From positions 248,001 through 312,000 of the forward strand of contig JACOEM010000002.1 in NCBI GenBank assembly GCA_024998565.1: a stretch of 64,000 nt of DNA. Reading direction: 5' to 3'. The position numbers and the translations under genes are program-made. The notes under the pieces are model-generated. The model worked only from the letters and a program-made list of their open reading frames with translations, ran no database searches and was not told the DNA's origin. The stretch is from Nitrospira sp. Its GTDB lineage: Bacteria > Nitrospirota > Nitrospiria > Nitrospirales > Nitrospiraceae. Shown here piece by piece: positions 1 to 9,361 of the stretch; positions within the stretch are counted from its first letter, which is position 1; each line of letters begins with the position of its first letter.

Positions 1-2
1 GT

Positions 3-521
3 GTCAACGTGGCCTTCTATCGGAGTCTGAATCCGTCCCTGCGCACGACGATCATCGACCTTCCGGAGACGATCATGTTCGGATATTGTTTCCTGAAAAG
101 TGTGTTTCCTGACATCCGGATTACGTTGCCCCACGAGGTTGGATCGCGGCAGGTCGATGAGCGCACGGATGTCCGGTTTCTGTTGCCGACGCAGGTCGAC
201 TTGGTGCCGGACGACAGCATGGATTTCTGTTTCAACATGTCCTCGTTCCAGGAAATGACCATCGACACGGTGAACCATTATCTCCGTTTCATGGCGCGGA
301 CGCTCAAGCCGGGCGGGACACTTTTGTCGGTGAATCTGGAAACATCGCGCTATCTGGAAGGGAATGCGTTGAACCACTTCGACTTTTCCCTGTACCATGC
401 GACACCTCGGGTGCAGCCGGCCCCGTTCGGGACGGACTTGGTCGGTCATATCCCCGGGTTGCGCATGGTGCACGCGGAAGTGGCGAATTCAGCGCGGACG
501 CCGGAGGCAGCGCGGCTCTGA
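3..521 (+). CDS. Putative sugar O-methyltransferase, NanM-like (5' truncated)
   Basis: The reading frame is open from the left edge, so the N-terminus lies outside the window; about 172 residues are visible. Seen: a stretch TIIDLPETIMFGYCFLKSVF, then MDFCFNMSSFQEM, then LRFMARTLKPGGTLLSVNLE, which is the late half of a Rossmann SAM-methyltransferase fold (acidic strand plus LKPGG loop). This pattern matches the putative sugar O-methyltransferase family often coded next to sialic acid genes. Its stop codon overlaps the ATG of neuA (TGATG), so it is translationally coupled to the nonulosonate genes. A role in O-methylating the nonulosonate or another glycan residue is inferred. The SAM-binding glycine motif itself is not in view. 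Confidence 0.6.
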   Translation, partial: VNVAFYRSLNPSLRTTIIDLPETIMFGYCFLKSVFPDIRITLPHEVGSRQVDERTDVRFLLPTQVDLVPDDSMDFCFNMSSFQEMTIDTVNHYLRFMARTLKPGGTLLSVNLETSRYLEGNALNHFDFSLYHATPRVQPAPFGTDLVGHIPGLRMVHAEVANSARTPEAARL

Positions 522-1213
522 TGCATGTCCTGGCTGTCATTCCAGCTCGCGGGGGGTCGAAATCGATCCCCTTGAAAAACATTCGTCCGTTGAGCGGCAC
601 GCCGCTGTTGGCGTTTACGATCCAGGCCGCCAAGCGCTCGACCTATCTTGATCGATGTGTCGTCTCCACCGACCATCCGGATATCGCCAGAGTGGCGCGA
701 GACTACGGCGCGGAGGTCATTGAACGGCCGGCAGATCTGGCGACCGACCAGGCCCCGACCGAATGGGCCCTGTTGCATGCCCTGGAGGTGCTGGCCAGGC
801 AAAGTTATCGGCCGGAGTTCGTGGTCACTCTGGAGCCGACCTCTCCGCTCAGGTCCACGGAATTGATCGATCGCTGCATTGCCGAGGCGATCCGGCATCC
901 GGAAATGGATTGTGTGATGACGGTGGCGGAGACACGGAAGTGTTACGGTCGTTTGCAGGACGGCCGGTTCGACTATCTCTTTCCCGATCAGCCGCGCCGG
1001 CGGCAGGAACGCCAGCCCTTGTATGAGGAGAGCAGCACGGTGTATGTGACCAGAACCGAGGTGCTGGAACGGGACCGATCGGTGCTGGGCCGAACGCGGT
1101 ACGGGGTGGTCGTCGAGGATCCGCGCGAAGCTATCGATATCAATGAGCCCCTGGATTTTATTGTGGCGGAGGCGGTGCTGGCGCAGCGTCTCACGGAGGA
1201 GCAGCATGGTTGA
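521..1213 (+). CDS. neuA: CMP-N-acylneuraminate cytidylyltransferase
   Basis: Activates a nonulosonic (sialic-acid-like) sugar with CTP to give the CMP-sugar used by a glycosyltransferase. The 230-residue length is normal for the family. The N-terminus holds the nucleotide-binding signature IPARGGSKSIPLKNI (residues 7-21), followed by GTPLL and STDHPDIA; EPTSPLRS near residue 107 is also typical. The start ATG overlaps the stop of the upstream methyltransferase, and the 3' end overlaps neuB by 8 bp. The neuA-neuB-neuC order shows a dedicated supply line for one sugar. Whether the substrate is neuraminate, legionaminate or another nonulosonate cannot be decided from this protein alone. Confidence 0.88.
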   Translation: MHVLAVIPARGGSKSIPLKNIRPLSGTPLLAFTIQAAKRSTYLDRCVVSTDHPDIARVARDYGAEVIERPADLATDQAPTEWALLHALEVLARQSYRPEFVVTLEPTSPLRSTELIDRCIAEAIRHPEMDCVMTVAETRKCYGRLQDGRFDYLFPDQPRRRQERQPLYEESSTVYVTRTEVLERDRSVLGRTRYGVVVEDPREAIDINEPLDFIVAEAVLAQRLTEEQHG

Positions 1214-2252
1214 GATCGAATCCATTCCCATCGGCCCCTATCGCATCGGACCAAACCACTCGCCGTTGGTGATCGCGGAGGCAGCGGTCAATCATCAGGG
1301 CGATTTCGAGACGGCCAAACGCATGGTGTATATCGCGCATGCGATGGGTGCCCATATCATCAAGTTTCAGATTCATGTTCTGGACAACGAGATGCTTCGA
1401 GAGACCCCGCAATCGGCGAACTTTGCCGAGCCCCTTTATGTGACCCTGGATAAAACCAATCTGTCGATCGATCAGCATCGTGAACTGAAGCGACTCTGCG
1501 AGTCCCTGGGCATCCTGTATCTCTGCACGCCGTTCAGCCGGATCGGCGCGGATATGCTGGAAGAGCTCGGGGTGGCTGCGTACAAGACCGGGTCCGGTGA
1601 ATTGACCAATCTGCCGCTGATCGAACATATCGGCCGCAAGGGCAAACCGATGATCGTCTCGACCGGGATGTGCACGATCGAAGAGGTGGGAGAGACGGTT
1701 GCGTTGTTGCGGCAATTGAAGACCCCGTTTGCCCTGACGCATTGTGTTTCCGCGTACCCGACGCCCTACGATCGGGTAAACCTGGGCATGATCGCCAGGT
1801 ATCGTGAGCTCTTCTCCGTGCCGGTCGGCTTGTCGGACCATTCACGAGGGATTTATACCGGTATCGGGGCGGCCGCCTTGGGGGCCTGTCTGATCGAGAA
1901 GCATTTCACACTCGACCGGCAGCAGCCGGGACCGGATCATCCCGTGTCGATCGAACCGGATGAATTGAGTGAGCTGGTCAAGGGGGTGGATGCGGTGTTC
2001 CGGGGACGGGGGGCCGAACGGAAGATTTTTCCTGAGGAGCGTGAAATCGTCGCCTGGGCGCGCGAGAGCGTTGTGTCGGAAGTCGCGATCCCGCGCGGCA
2101 CGGTCATTACGCCGGCAATGGTCTGGGTGAAGCGGCCGAGCCCGGGGCCCGGTGCGGTGGCGGCGAAAGATTTGAAGAAAGTGATCGGGAAGGTCGCCAA
2201 AACAGATATTCCGAAGGACAGTCAGATTCGCTGGGAGCAACTGAACGCATGA
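1206..2252 (+). CDS. neuB: N-acylneuraminate (nonulosonate) synthase
   Basis: Condenses an N-acetylhexosamine (ManNAc or a dideoxy analogue) with phosphoenolpyruvate to make a nonulosonic acid. 348 residues: a TIM-barrel synthase domain with AEAAVNHQGD (residues 24-33), KFQ, CTPF and TGSGE motifs, then GLSDHSRG and a C-terminal SAF antifreeze-like domain (about residues 285-348) as in NeuB. A longer in-frame ATG exists at 1143, but the ATG at 1206 has GGAGGA five bases upstream and fits the family N-terminus. It overlaps neuA by 8 bp and neuC by 4 bp (ATGA), so the three are co-translated. Confidence 0.9.
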   Translation: MVEIESIPIGPYRIGPNHSPLVIAEAAVNHQGDFETAKRMVYIAHAMGAHIIKFQIHVLDNEMLRETPQSANFAEPLYVTLDKTNLSIDQHRELKRLCESLGILYLCTPFSRIGADMLEELGVAAYKTGSGELTNLPLIEHIGRKGKPMIVSTGMCTIEEVGETVALLRQLKTPFALTHCVSAYPTPYDRVNLGMIARYRELFSVPVGLSDHSRGIYTGIGAAALGACLIEKHFTLDRQQPGPDHPVSIEPDELSELVKGVDAVFRGRGAERKIFPEEREIVAWARESVVSEVAIPRGTVITPAMVWVKRPSPGPGAVAAKDLKKVIGKVAKTDIPKDSQIRWEQLNA

Positions 2253-3400
2253 AGCCGAGGAAGATCGCCGTCCTGTCCGAGGCCCGGGCCACGTACGGCT
2301 ATGTCAAACGGGTGATGCACTTGATCGAACAGTCCGAGCGGCTGGAGTTGCAGCTCATCGTGACCGGCATGCACCTGTTGAAGGAATATGGATCGTCGAT
2401 CAATGAAATCGTGCGGGACGGGTTTACGCCGGCCGCCCGCGTCGACATGTATGTGGGTGGGGATACACCGACGGCCTGGTCGAAATCGCTGGGCGTCGAG
2501 ATGCAAGGCCTCGCGCAGGTGTTCGACATGCTGAAGCCGGATCTTCTGCTGGTCGCGGGAGACCGCGCCGAGATCCTGGCGGCGACGGTTGCGGCGGTCT
2601 ATATGAATATTCCGGTTGCGCACATTCAATCCGGCGACCTGTCCGGCCATATCGATGGGTCCGCCCGTCACGCCATTACCAAGCTGGCTCACATCCACCT
2701 TCCGGCTTGTGAAGATTCTGCCGAGCGGGTCCGGAAAATGGGTGAGGAACCCCGGCGGATTTTCAACGTCGGCGCTCCGCAACTGGACGACGTCGTGCAC
2801 GGCAAGAAGATGGACCGCAATGAATTGGCGAGGGTCTTCGGGGTGGATTTCGAGAAGCCGGTGTTGCTCGTCATCCAGCATGCGGTATTGGCGGAAGTGC
2901 ATCTGGCCAAGCAGCAGATGGAAGAGACGTTGGCCGCTGTGAAGGACAGCGGCTATCAGGCGCTCGTGATCTATCCCAACGTGGATGCGGCCGGACAGGA
3001 AATCATCGGCGTCATCCGGCAGTACGAGCAGGTTCCGACGATCAGAACGTTCAAGAATCTGGAGCGGGAAGTGTTTCTCAGCCTCCTGACCGCAGTGTCG
3101 GTACTCATCGGCAATTCCAGCGTCGGCATTCTGGAAGCGCCGTCGTTCAAGTTGCCGGCGTTGGACATCGGGAGCCGCCAGACCGGCCGTATGCGGGCGT
3201 GTAACGTGATCACCGTGCCGGAATTCGACCGTCGGCTGATCGGCCGGGCAATCGAGCGGGCGTTGCACGACGGCCAGTTCCGGGCCACACTGAAGACCTG
3301 CGAGAATCCCTACGGCGACGGCAACAGTTCGGAACGAATCTGCAAGGTACTGGAAGAGGTCGATCTCGGCAGCATCCTCAATAAACAGATGACGTACTAG
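2249..3400 (+). CDS. neuC: UDP-N-acetylglucosamine 2-epimerase (hydrolysing), NeuC-like
   Basis: Produces the ManNAc-type precursor for NeuB by epimerising and hydrolysing a UDP-GlcNAc-type substrate. 383 residues, GT-B-like fold; visible family motifs include GDRAE (residues 104-108), HIQSGDLSGHIDGSARHAI (about 125-143) and GNSSVGILEA near residue 288. The ATG overlaps the neuB stop by 4 bp. LegG/NeuC homologues that act on GDP-linked dideoxy sugars look very similar, so the exact nucleotide sugar is uncertain; the upstream genes that would settle legionaminate versus neuraminate lie outside the window. Confidence 0.88.
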   Translation: MKPRKIAVLSEARATYGYVKRVMHLIEQSERLELQLIVTGMHLLKEYGSSINEIVRDGFTPAARVDMYVGGDTPTAWSKSLGVEMQGLAQVFDMLKPDLLLVAGDRAEILAATVAAVYMNIPVAHIQSGDLSGHIDGSARHAITKLAHIHLPACEDSAERVRKMGEEPRRIFNVGAPQLDDVVHGKKMDRNELARVFGVDFEKPVLLVIQHAVLAEVHLAKQQMEETLAAVKDSGYQALVIYPNVDAAGQEIIGVIRQYEQVPTIRTFKNLEREVFLSLLTAVSVLIGNSSVGILEAPSFKLPALDIGSRQTGRMRACNVITVPEFDRRLIGRAIERALHDGQFRATLKTCENPYGDGNSSERICKVLEEVDLGSILNKQMTY

Positions 3401-3414
3401 AGGACATATCGCGT

Positions 3415-4413
3415 ATGAACGCTCCTGTGTTAGTGACCGGCGGAGCCGGCTGTATCGGAATTCAAGTCTGCCGTGAGTTGGATCGGCGCGGTATCGAGGT
3501 GCATCTGCTGGATTTGGGCGAACAGATCGCCCGTGTCAGGAAGGCACTGCCGGAAAAAGCCAAGGTGTTTTACGGCTCGATTCTGGACATCTCCTCGATT
3601 CGCGAGGCGATGGACGGCTGCGGGGCGGTCATTCATTTGGCCGCGCTGCTGGGTGTACGACGGACGGAGGTCAATCGCTTACGCTGCCTCGAAATCAACG
3701 TGGACGGCACGAAACGGGTGCTGGACTGTGCCATTCAACACCGGATCAAGCGGCTGGTGTTCGCCTCCTCGTCGGAGGTCTATGGCGAGCCCATCGAGAA
3801 TCCCATCACCGAAGACACGATCACGCAGGGGAAAACCGTCTATGCGGTGAGCAAACTCGCCGGCGAAGAACTTTGTATCGGGTATGCGCAACGCTATCCT
3901 GAATTCGAACCGGTCATTCTGCGCTTCTTCAATGCCTACGGCCCCTATCAGGCCGCCCAGTTCGTCCTGCCCAAGTTCATTCAGAATGCCATGACGGGGA
4001 AGCCGATCGTGATCAACGGCAGCGGCGATCAAATCCGGTCCTATTGCTACGCTGAGGATACCGCCCGGGGCGTTGTGGAAGCCCTGATCAGGCCGGAAGC
4101 TGCCGGTCAGGTGATCAATCTCGGCAACAGCGACCGTCCGATCTCATTGAAACAACTGGCGGATCTGGTGGTCAAGGCAAGCGGAAGTTCCTCGGTGGAA
4201 ATCAAATATGCCGCCGACTTTCAAGGGACTGACCGTCACGCGAGCCGAGAAATTCATCGCCGCTATTGTTCCGGCGAAAAGGCGAAGCGGCTATTAGGAT
4301 TTGAGTCGCGTGTGCCGTTGGAAGAGGGCATCCGACGGATCATTGAAATGAACAGCATTTTTGAGAAATGGGAAAGCACCGAGTTGCCGTACCTGATCGA
4401 TGAAATGACCTGA
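3415..4413 (+). CDS. NAD-dependent sugar-nucleotide epimerase/dehydratase
   Basis: Extended short-chain dehydrogenase acting on a nucleotide sugar. 332 residues with the NAD-binding motif TGGAGCIG (residues 8-15; Cys replaces the usual Phe), the catalytic Ser region FASSSEVYG (about 116-124) and the YxxxK pair YAVSK (Tyr143, Lys147). RFFNAYGPYQ is typical of UDP-glucose 4-epimerase or dTDP-glucose dehydratase relatives. It starts 14 bp after neuC and is probably in the same transcript. It could be a 4-epimerase, 4,6-dehydratase or reductase; sequence alone does not choose. Confidence 0.8.
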   Translation: MNAPVLVTGGAGCIGIQVCRELDRRGIEVHLLDLGEQIARVRKALPEKAKVFYGSILDISSIREAMDGCGAVIHLAALLGVRRTEVNRLRCLEINVDGTKRVLDCAIQHRIKRLVFASSSEVYGEPIENPITEDTITQGKTVYAVSKLAGEELCIGYAQRYPEFEPVILRFFNAYGPYQAAQFVLPKFIQNAMTGKPIVINGSGDQIRSYCYAEDTARGVVEALIRPEAAGQVINLGNSDRPISLKQLADLVVKASGSSSVEIKYAADFQGTDRHASREIHRRYCSGEKAKRLLGFESRVPLEEGIRRIIEMNSIFEKWESTELPYLIDEMT

Positions 4414-4443
4414 CAGGAGACCGCACCTCGTCCGCGCGCCTTC

Positions 4444-6132
4444 ATGACCCATCGCAACTGGAAAACGTCTCTCAAGCGCGTCCTTTCTCGCGTCCACGTG
4501 CTTCCCGCCGCCCGCGCTCTTCAGTATCATCTTCGAAAGAGTGTGGATCGCGCGTTCCGTGATCAGGAAGCCGGTCTCGATCAAGCATTTCGACGGTTCG
4601 CCGCTGACTACGGGGCCGCGTTTCGCCGTGCCGCGCCCACGGAATCCTCCGACAATCAGCGGGTGCTGGTGGTCAGTTCGGGGTCCTTGGGTCAGTTGGT
4701 TGAGATCGCTCTCGTCACGGCGTTCCGGTTGGCCGGCTATCGGCCGGTGATCTTGACGGACTATGACCGGTGGATGGGCGCCTATTACCGCGAGATCGGT
4801 GTTCAAGAGCATCTGTACTGGGATGAGTGCTTCCGGCAGGTGCCGATGGCCGAGGCTGTGCACTTGATGGCATCCATCGGTTCCTTCGAGCAGCTGATCA
4901 AGACCGACTATTGCGGTGCCCGGGTCGGGAAGTATGCGGCCTCGACGGTATTGCGCCACTTGCGGGTGGGACGGCTCGATCTTTCAGACCGGAGTGTTCG
5001 CGACGCGCTCCTGCCGTTTCTTCATCGCGCCATGTGTTATGCCAGGACTGCGGAGGCCATCGTCGAAACCCTTCGACCGCAACTCGTGCTGTCCGTGGAT
5101 ACGGGGTACAGCCCGCGCGGAGAACTGTTCGATCTCTGTCTGGCCGCCGGCATCGACACGATTACGTGGAATGCCGCGCACCGAAACAATCAGTTGATGC
5201 TCAAGCGCTACAGCCGGAGAAACCGCGAAGTCCATCCGGCCTCGCTGTCGGCTTCCACGTGGAGTGAACTGCAAGCCAAACCGTGGACGGAGGCGGATCG
5301 TAATCTCCTTCGGCACGAACTGGTCGGCAGCTATACCAGCGGTGAATGGTACAGCGAGGTGGGTACCCAGTTTCACACGAAGCTGGAAGATCCCGCTGAG
5401 GTTCGGCGCACCTTAGGCTTGGAGGATGGAAAGAAAACCGTCGTCATCTTTCCGCACATCTTCTGGGACGGCACCTTCTTCTATGGAACCGATCTGTTCG
5501 AGAGTTACGAAGAATGGTTCGTGGAGACCATGAAGGTGGCCTACACGAATCCTTGCGTGAATTGGATCGTCAAGATTCACCCGGCCAACATCGTCAAGAA
5601 CATGAGAGACGGAGTCGGGTCCGAGCCGTCCGAGCTGACGGCGATCCGGTCGCTTGGCGGGAGTCCGCCGCCGCATGTGCGCATCATTCAACCCGACAGT
5701 CGCCTGAGTACCCTTTCCCTGTATTCCGTCATGGACTATTGTGTGACGGTTCGTGGAACCGTGGGGATTGAAGCGGCCAGTTTTGGCATTCCCGTGTTGA
5801 CGGCGGGGACCGGACGATACGACCGCCTTGGGTTCACCGTCGACTCCGAATCGAAAGGTCAGTACCTGGCCCGTTTGGCCCACATTCAGGATCTTCCTTC
5901 GCTCACGGCCCGGGAGCGCGAGTTGGCGGAGCGGTTTGCCTATGGCGTGTTCATCGCGCGCCCCCTGACGCTGCGCACGGTGGCGTTGGAATATCAGCGC
6001 GATGCCAAGGCGAGTTTGCAGACCAGGGTCTGCCTGCCGAAAGGGCAGGACCTGCGCGCGGCGGCCGATCTCAGCGCGCTCGCTGCGTGGATTCAATCCG
6101 GACAGGAAGATTTTCTCTCGCCGCATGCCTAA
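4444..6132 (+). CDS. Capsule-type polysaccharide biosynthesis glycosyltransferase
   Basis: 562-residue cytoplasmic protein resembling the capsule polysaccharide biosynthesis (KpsS/LipB-like, GT-B fold) group. Evidence is the C-terminal half: VIFPHIFWDG, then WIVKIHPAN (about residue 375), then VRGTVGIEAASFGIPVLTAG (about 434-453), which is the donor-binding segment of that group. The N-terminal half has VLVVSSGSLGQLVEIAL, a Rossmann-like strand-loop-helix. The gene sits 30 bp after the epimerase, preceded by ACAGGAG at about 4413-4419. Being next to neuABC, it might transfer the nonulosonate, but this is inference. No membrane segment is apparent. Confidence 0.6.
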   Translation: MTHRNWKTSLKRVLSRVHVLPAARALQYHLRKSVDRAFRDQEAGLDQAFRRFAADYGAAFRRAAPTESSDNQRVLVVSSGSLGQLVEIALVTAFRLAGYRPVILTDYDRWMGAYYREIGVQEHLYWDECFRQVPMAEAVHLMASIGSFEQLIKTDYCGARVGKYAASTVLRHLRVGRLDLSDRSVRDALLPFLHRAMCYARTAEAIVETLRPQLVLSVDTGYSPRGELFDLCLAAGIDTITWNAAHRNNQLMLKRYSRRNREVHPASLSASTWSELQAKPWTEADRNLLRHELVGSYTSGEWYSEVGTQFHTKLEDPAEVRRTLGLEDGKKTVVIFPHIFWDGTFFYGTDLFESYEEWFVETMKVAYTNPCVNWIVKIHPANIVKNMRDGVGSEPSELTAIRSLGGSPPPHVRIIQPDSRLSTLSLYSVMDYCVTVRGTVGIEAASFGIPVLTAGTGRYDRLGFTVDSESKGQYLARLAHIQDLPSLTARERELAERFAYGVFIARPLTLRTVALEYQRDAKASLQTRVCLPKGQDLRAAADLSALAAWIQSGQEDFLSPHA

Positions 6133-6180
6133 CACGAGTCCATTACTCTGCAGTCCACATCACAGCTCGAGGTGGTCCTC

Positions 6181-8136
6181 ATGTGCGGCATAGCCGGAAT
6201 GGCGGGGCCCGGAGCCGCTGAGGTTGTCCGCACCATGACCGGTGCGCTGGTCCATCGTGGCCCCGACGACGGCGGTCACTACGACGATCCTGCGGCCAGG
6301 CTCTGCCTGGGCATGCGGCGGCTCAGTATTCTGGATCTCGCGCACGGCCACCAGCCGATGGCGAATCCCGAGCAGTCGGTGTGGATCGTCTACAACGGCG
6401 AAATTTTCAATGCCCCGGATCTGCGACGCGGACTTGAGGAACGCGGGCACCGGTTTCACACGGCGAATTCCGATACCGAAACGCTGTTGCGATTGTACGA
6501 CGAGAAGCAGGAGGGCATGCTGGCGGAGTTGAACGGCATGTTCGCCTTCGTGCTCCACGACAAGCGGCGCAACGTTTTATTCGGCGCGCGGGACCGGGTG
6601 GGGATCAAGCCGCTGTATTATGCCCGGCGGCCCGATGCGTTTGCGTTTGCATCGGAACTGAAGAGTCTGCTTCGGATGCCCGGCCTTGCTCGTACGCTCG
6701 ATGAGAGCAGCCTTTCCCACTACCTGACGCTGCGGTTCGTTCCGGGGACGGCTTCCATCATCCGGGGCGTGTCTCGGCTTGCGCCGGGTCATTGGTTTCG
6801 CTACGACTTGAAGACCGGCCGATTCGAAACCCGCTCGTATTGGCGTCCTTCATTCGCGCCGCAAGAAGATCGGTCGGTGGGGGAATGGAGTGAGCTGGTT
6901 CGAGCCGAGTTGGGGGCCGCGGTTCGTCGTTGGAGTCTCAGCGATGTGCCGATCGGCTGCTCGTTGTCCGGTGGATTGGACTCCTCCAGCATCGTCGGAC
7001 TGTTGGTCGAGAGCGGTCATCGGCAGCTTAAAACCTACTCGCTCGGATTCGTAGGGGAGGGCGCCGCTGAGCTCGATGAGTTACCGCTCGCGCGAGCGGT
7101 CGCGCAGCGCTGGGGGACCGACCATCATGAATTGGTCCTCCAGCCGGAGGACCTGCTGCGTGACTTGCTCAAAATGGTGTGGTCGCTGGATGAACCGTAC
7201 GGAGGTGGGCTGCCGTCCTGGTATGTGTTTCAGTTCATGCAGCAAGACGTCAAGGTCGGGATGACGGGAACCGGCGGTGATGAATTGTTCGGCGATTACG
7301 GGCGGTACATTCAGCTGGAACAGCGGACTTCGCCGGGGACGCAGGCCGGCCCGCTGCCGGTGTGGCTGGAGCGAGGCTGGCCGTTCGTTGCGTGGCTGGT
7401 CGATCATCTTCCGCATGGCATCGGAGGTTTACGACGGAGGGAGCGGTGGCGTCACTATCCGCAGCTACGGCGCGATCCGTTCGGATGGGACTACGTGCAG
7501 GCCTTCTATTACCTCTCCGAGTCGATGAAACGGAACGCGGTCCTGGCGCCTCCGCCGGACGGGAGAATCATTCAGGACACGGTGGAACTGTTGCGAGAAT
7601 ACTACCGGGAATCCCAGAGTGAGCAGCCCCGGGATGCCGTGATGCATCTGGCGATGCGGACGCAGTTGCCGGAAGAGTTCCTGTTTATGACCGATCGGTT
7701 CTCAATGGCCCATTCGTTGGAGGCACGCGTGCCGTTTTTGGATCACCTGTTCGTCGAGGCGGTCATGCGTATTCCGGCCCAGATCCGGACGAGGCCGGAA
7801 GACCCTAAGTATTTGCTCCGGCAGGCCGTGCGCGATCTGTTGCCCGATGACCTGCTGCATGCCCCGAAGCGCGGGTTTGTGATCCCCACGGCCCGGTGGT
7901 TACGCGGACCGCTCCGTCCGCTGGCTGAACGGCTACTTGCGCCCGCCAGGCTGGCCGAGCAGGGATTGTTCCGACCCGAGTTTTATGCGCGGTTCGTTCA
8001 ACCCCATGTTGAAGGCCGGGCGGACTACCACCCGCAGGTCTGGACGGCCCTCATGTTTCAGCTGTGGCACAATCTGTATATCGAACAGGCACTGACCGAA
8101 TGTCCGAATTTCTCCTGGCAGGAGCTCTGCAGCTAG
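6181..8136 (+). CDS. asnB: Asparagine synthetase-like glutamine amidotransferase
   Basis: Glutamine-hydrolysing asparagine synthase family, 651 residues. The frame extends upstream to 6172, but the ATG at 6181 puts Cys at position 2 (MCGIAG), which becomes the N-terminal nucleophile of the class II glutaminase domain. The glutaminase domain also shows HRGPDDGG and YNGEIFN. The synthetase domain has the ATP-pyrophosphatase loop SLSGGLDSSS (about residues 261-270) and GTGGDELFGDYGR. AsnB paralogues are common in exopolysaccharide loci, where they are thought to amidate uronic or other carboxylated sugars; that role is inferred. The stop codon directly abuts the next ATG. Confidence 0.85.
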   Translation: MCGIAGMAGPGAAEVVRTMTGALVHRGPDDGGHYDDPAARLCLGMRRLSILDLAHGHQPMANPEQSVWIVYNGEIFNAPDLRRGLEERGHRFHTANSDTETLLRLYDEKQEGMLAELNGMFAFVLHDKRRNVLFGARDRVGIKPLYYARRPDAFAFASELKSLLRMPGLARTLDESSLSHYLTLRFVPGTASIIRGVSRLAPGHWFRYDLKTGRFETRSYWRPSFAPQEDRSVGEWSELVRAELGAAVRRWSLSDVPIGCSLSGGLDSSSIVGLLVESGHRQLKTYSLGFVGEGAAELDELPLARAVAQRWGTDHHELVLQPEDLLRDLLKMVWSLDEPYGGGLPSWYVFQFMQQDVKVGMTGTGGDELFGDYGRYIQLEQRTSPGTQAGPLPVWLERGWPFVAWLVDHLPHGIGGLRRRERWRHYPQLRRDPFGWDYVQAFYYLSESMKRNAVLAPPPDGRIIQDTVELLREYYRESQSEQPRDAVMHLAMRTQLPEEFLFMTDRFSMAHSLEARVPFLDHLFVEAVMRIPAQIRTRPEDPKYLLRQAVRDLLPDDLLHAPKRGFVIPTARWLRGPLRPLAERLLAPARLAEQGLFRPEFYARFVQPHVEGRADYHPQVWTALMFQLWHNLYIEQALTECPNFSWQELCS

Positions 8137-9345
8137 ATGACCTTCTCGAGATCACCGGCGGGAAAGGGCAGCGCGGCTGTGGCCGATCGACACGGATCCG
8201 CTTCCGGTCGGGTAGCCGATAGGATGCAGGGTGAACAGGGTCCTGGTGCATACAAGGTATTCGGGATCTACCGCTTTGTGCTGGCCCTGCTGGTTGTGTT
8301 GAGTCACACCTGGGAGTTTGCCTTCGAAGCACCCGAGCGACATTTCCTGTCGTCTCTCGGGATCGGCAACATCGGAGTGATGACGTTTTTTATACTGTCG
8401 GGTTTTATTATTTCCGAAGCCATCGATCGGTTCTACTGGGGTCGGCCGTATAGCTTCCTGGGCAACCGGTTCTTACGATTGATCCCCCCGTTTTGGGCGG
8501 CCATAGGGGTTTCTGTGATCGTTCATGCGGCGCTGATCAACCACGGCGCCCGTGCTCTACCGGCTGCGTATTTTCGTGCTGACATGCTCTCCGTCGAAAC
8601 CGTCCTCGTCAATCTGACGGAGCTCATCCCGATTCTGAACGTGAATAACCTCATCGGCTTGAAGGAGTATTATCACTTTGTCAGCTACGCCTGGGCCGTG
8701 TTCATAGAGGTCATGTTTTATCTCTCGGTATTCGCGATATGTCTGGTGTCCGGGCGAAGGTTTATCGGCAGGTACGCGTCTGCCGGTTTTCTGTTTTATT
8801 GCATGGGAGGGGGAATTCTTCTGGCGCATCTGTGCCATGAATATGTGCACAAGCTCTACAGGCCCTTGTCGTTCGTTCCCTATTTTTTGCTCGGCGTACT
8901 CTTGTATAGACTGAGAAAACGAGCCGGTGTGGTGGAATGGACGGGTGTCGTGGTGGTTGCCCCTCTCATGCTGCTGCATTTTTCCCGCTATATTCAGGGC
9001 GAGGTGCCTCTCGATCATGCCTGGGTCGCGAACCTCATGACCGCCAGAGGGCTGACAGCCCTCGTGCTCCTTGTGATGGCGGCAGTACTCATCTATCCTC
9101 TCTCCTATGCCGGCGCAGGACTTAGATTGAAGAACGCAGACCGGTGGTTTGGTGACCTCTCATACCCGTTGTATTTGAATCATTATGTCATCGTCGTCGG
9201 GTTCGCGACTCTGTTGGAGGCGAAAGGTGCCCGGTATCAGCTGGCGGCGATTCTCCTGTCTTTGGCGCTCGCCTACGGGATGAACGTCGTGGTGGAGGCC
9301 CCGCTCAGGCGGATTCGCAACAGTATTCGCGGGGTGGCGCTCTAA
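8137..9345 (+). CDS. Acyltransferase 3 family membrane protein (O-acyltransferase)
   Basis: Multi-pass inner-membrane acyltransferase (OafA/YrhL-type) that O-acylates extracytoplasmic sugars. 402 residues with about ten hydrophobic segments. Family marks are YRFVLALLVVLSH (catalytic-type His), GVMTFFILSGFIIS, NRFLRLIPPFW and, near the end, SYPLYLNHYVIV. The first about 35 residues are polar and atypical; an in-frame ATG at 8224 (residue 30) gives a start closer to the first membrane segment and is a plausible alternative. It abuts asnB with no spacer, so it is coupled to it. The acyl group and the sugar are unknown. Confidence 0.82.
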   Translation: MTFSRSPAGKGSAAVADRHGSASGRVADRMQGEQGPGAYKVFGIYRFVLALLVVLSHTWEFAFEAPERHFLSSLGIGNIGVMTFFILSGFIISEAIDRFYWGRPYSFLGNRFLRLIPPFWAAIGVSVIVHAALINHGARALPAAYFRADMLSVETVLVNLTELIPILNVNNLIGLKEYYHFVSYAWAVFIEVMFYLSVFAICLVSGRRFIGRYASAGFLFYCMGGGILLAHLCHEYVHKLYRPLSFVPYFLLGVLLYRLRKRAGVVEWTGVVVVAPLMLLHFSRYIQGEVPLDHAWVANLMTARGLTALVLLVMAAVLIYPLSYAGAGLRLKNADRWFGDLSYPLYLNHYVIVVGFATLLEAKGARYQLAAILLSLALAYGMNVVVEAPLRRIRNSIRGVAL

Positions 9346-9361
9346 GCCCGCCGCACGGTGT

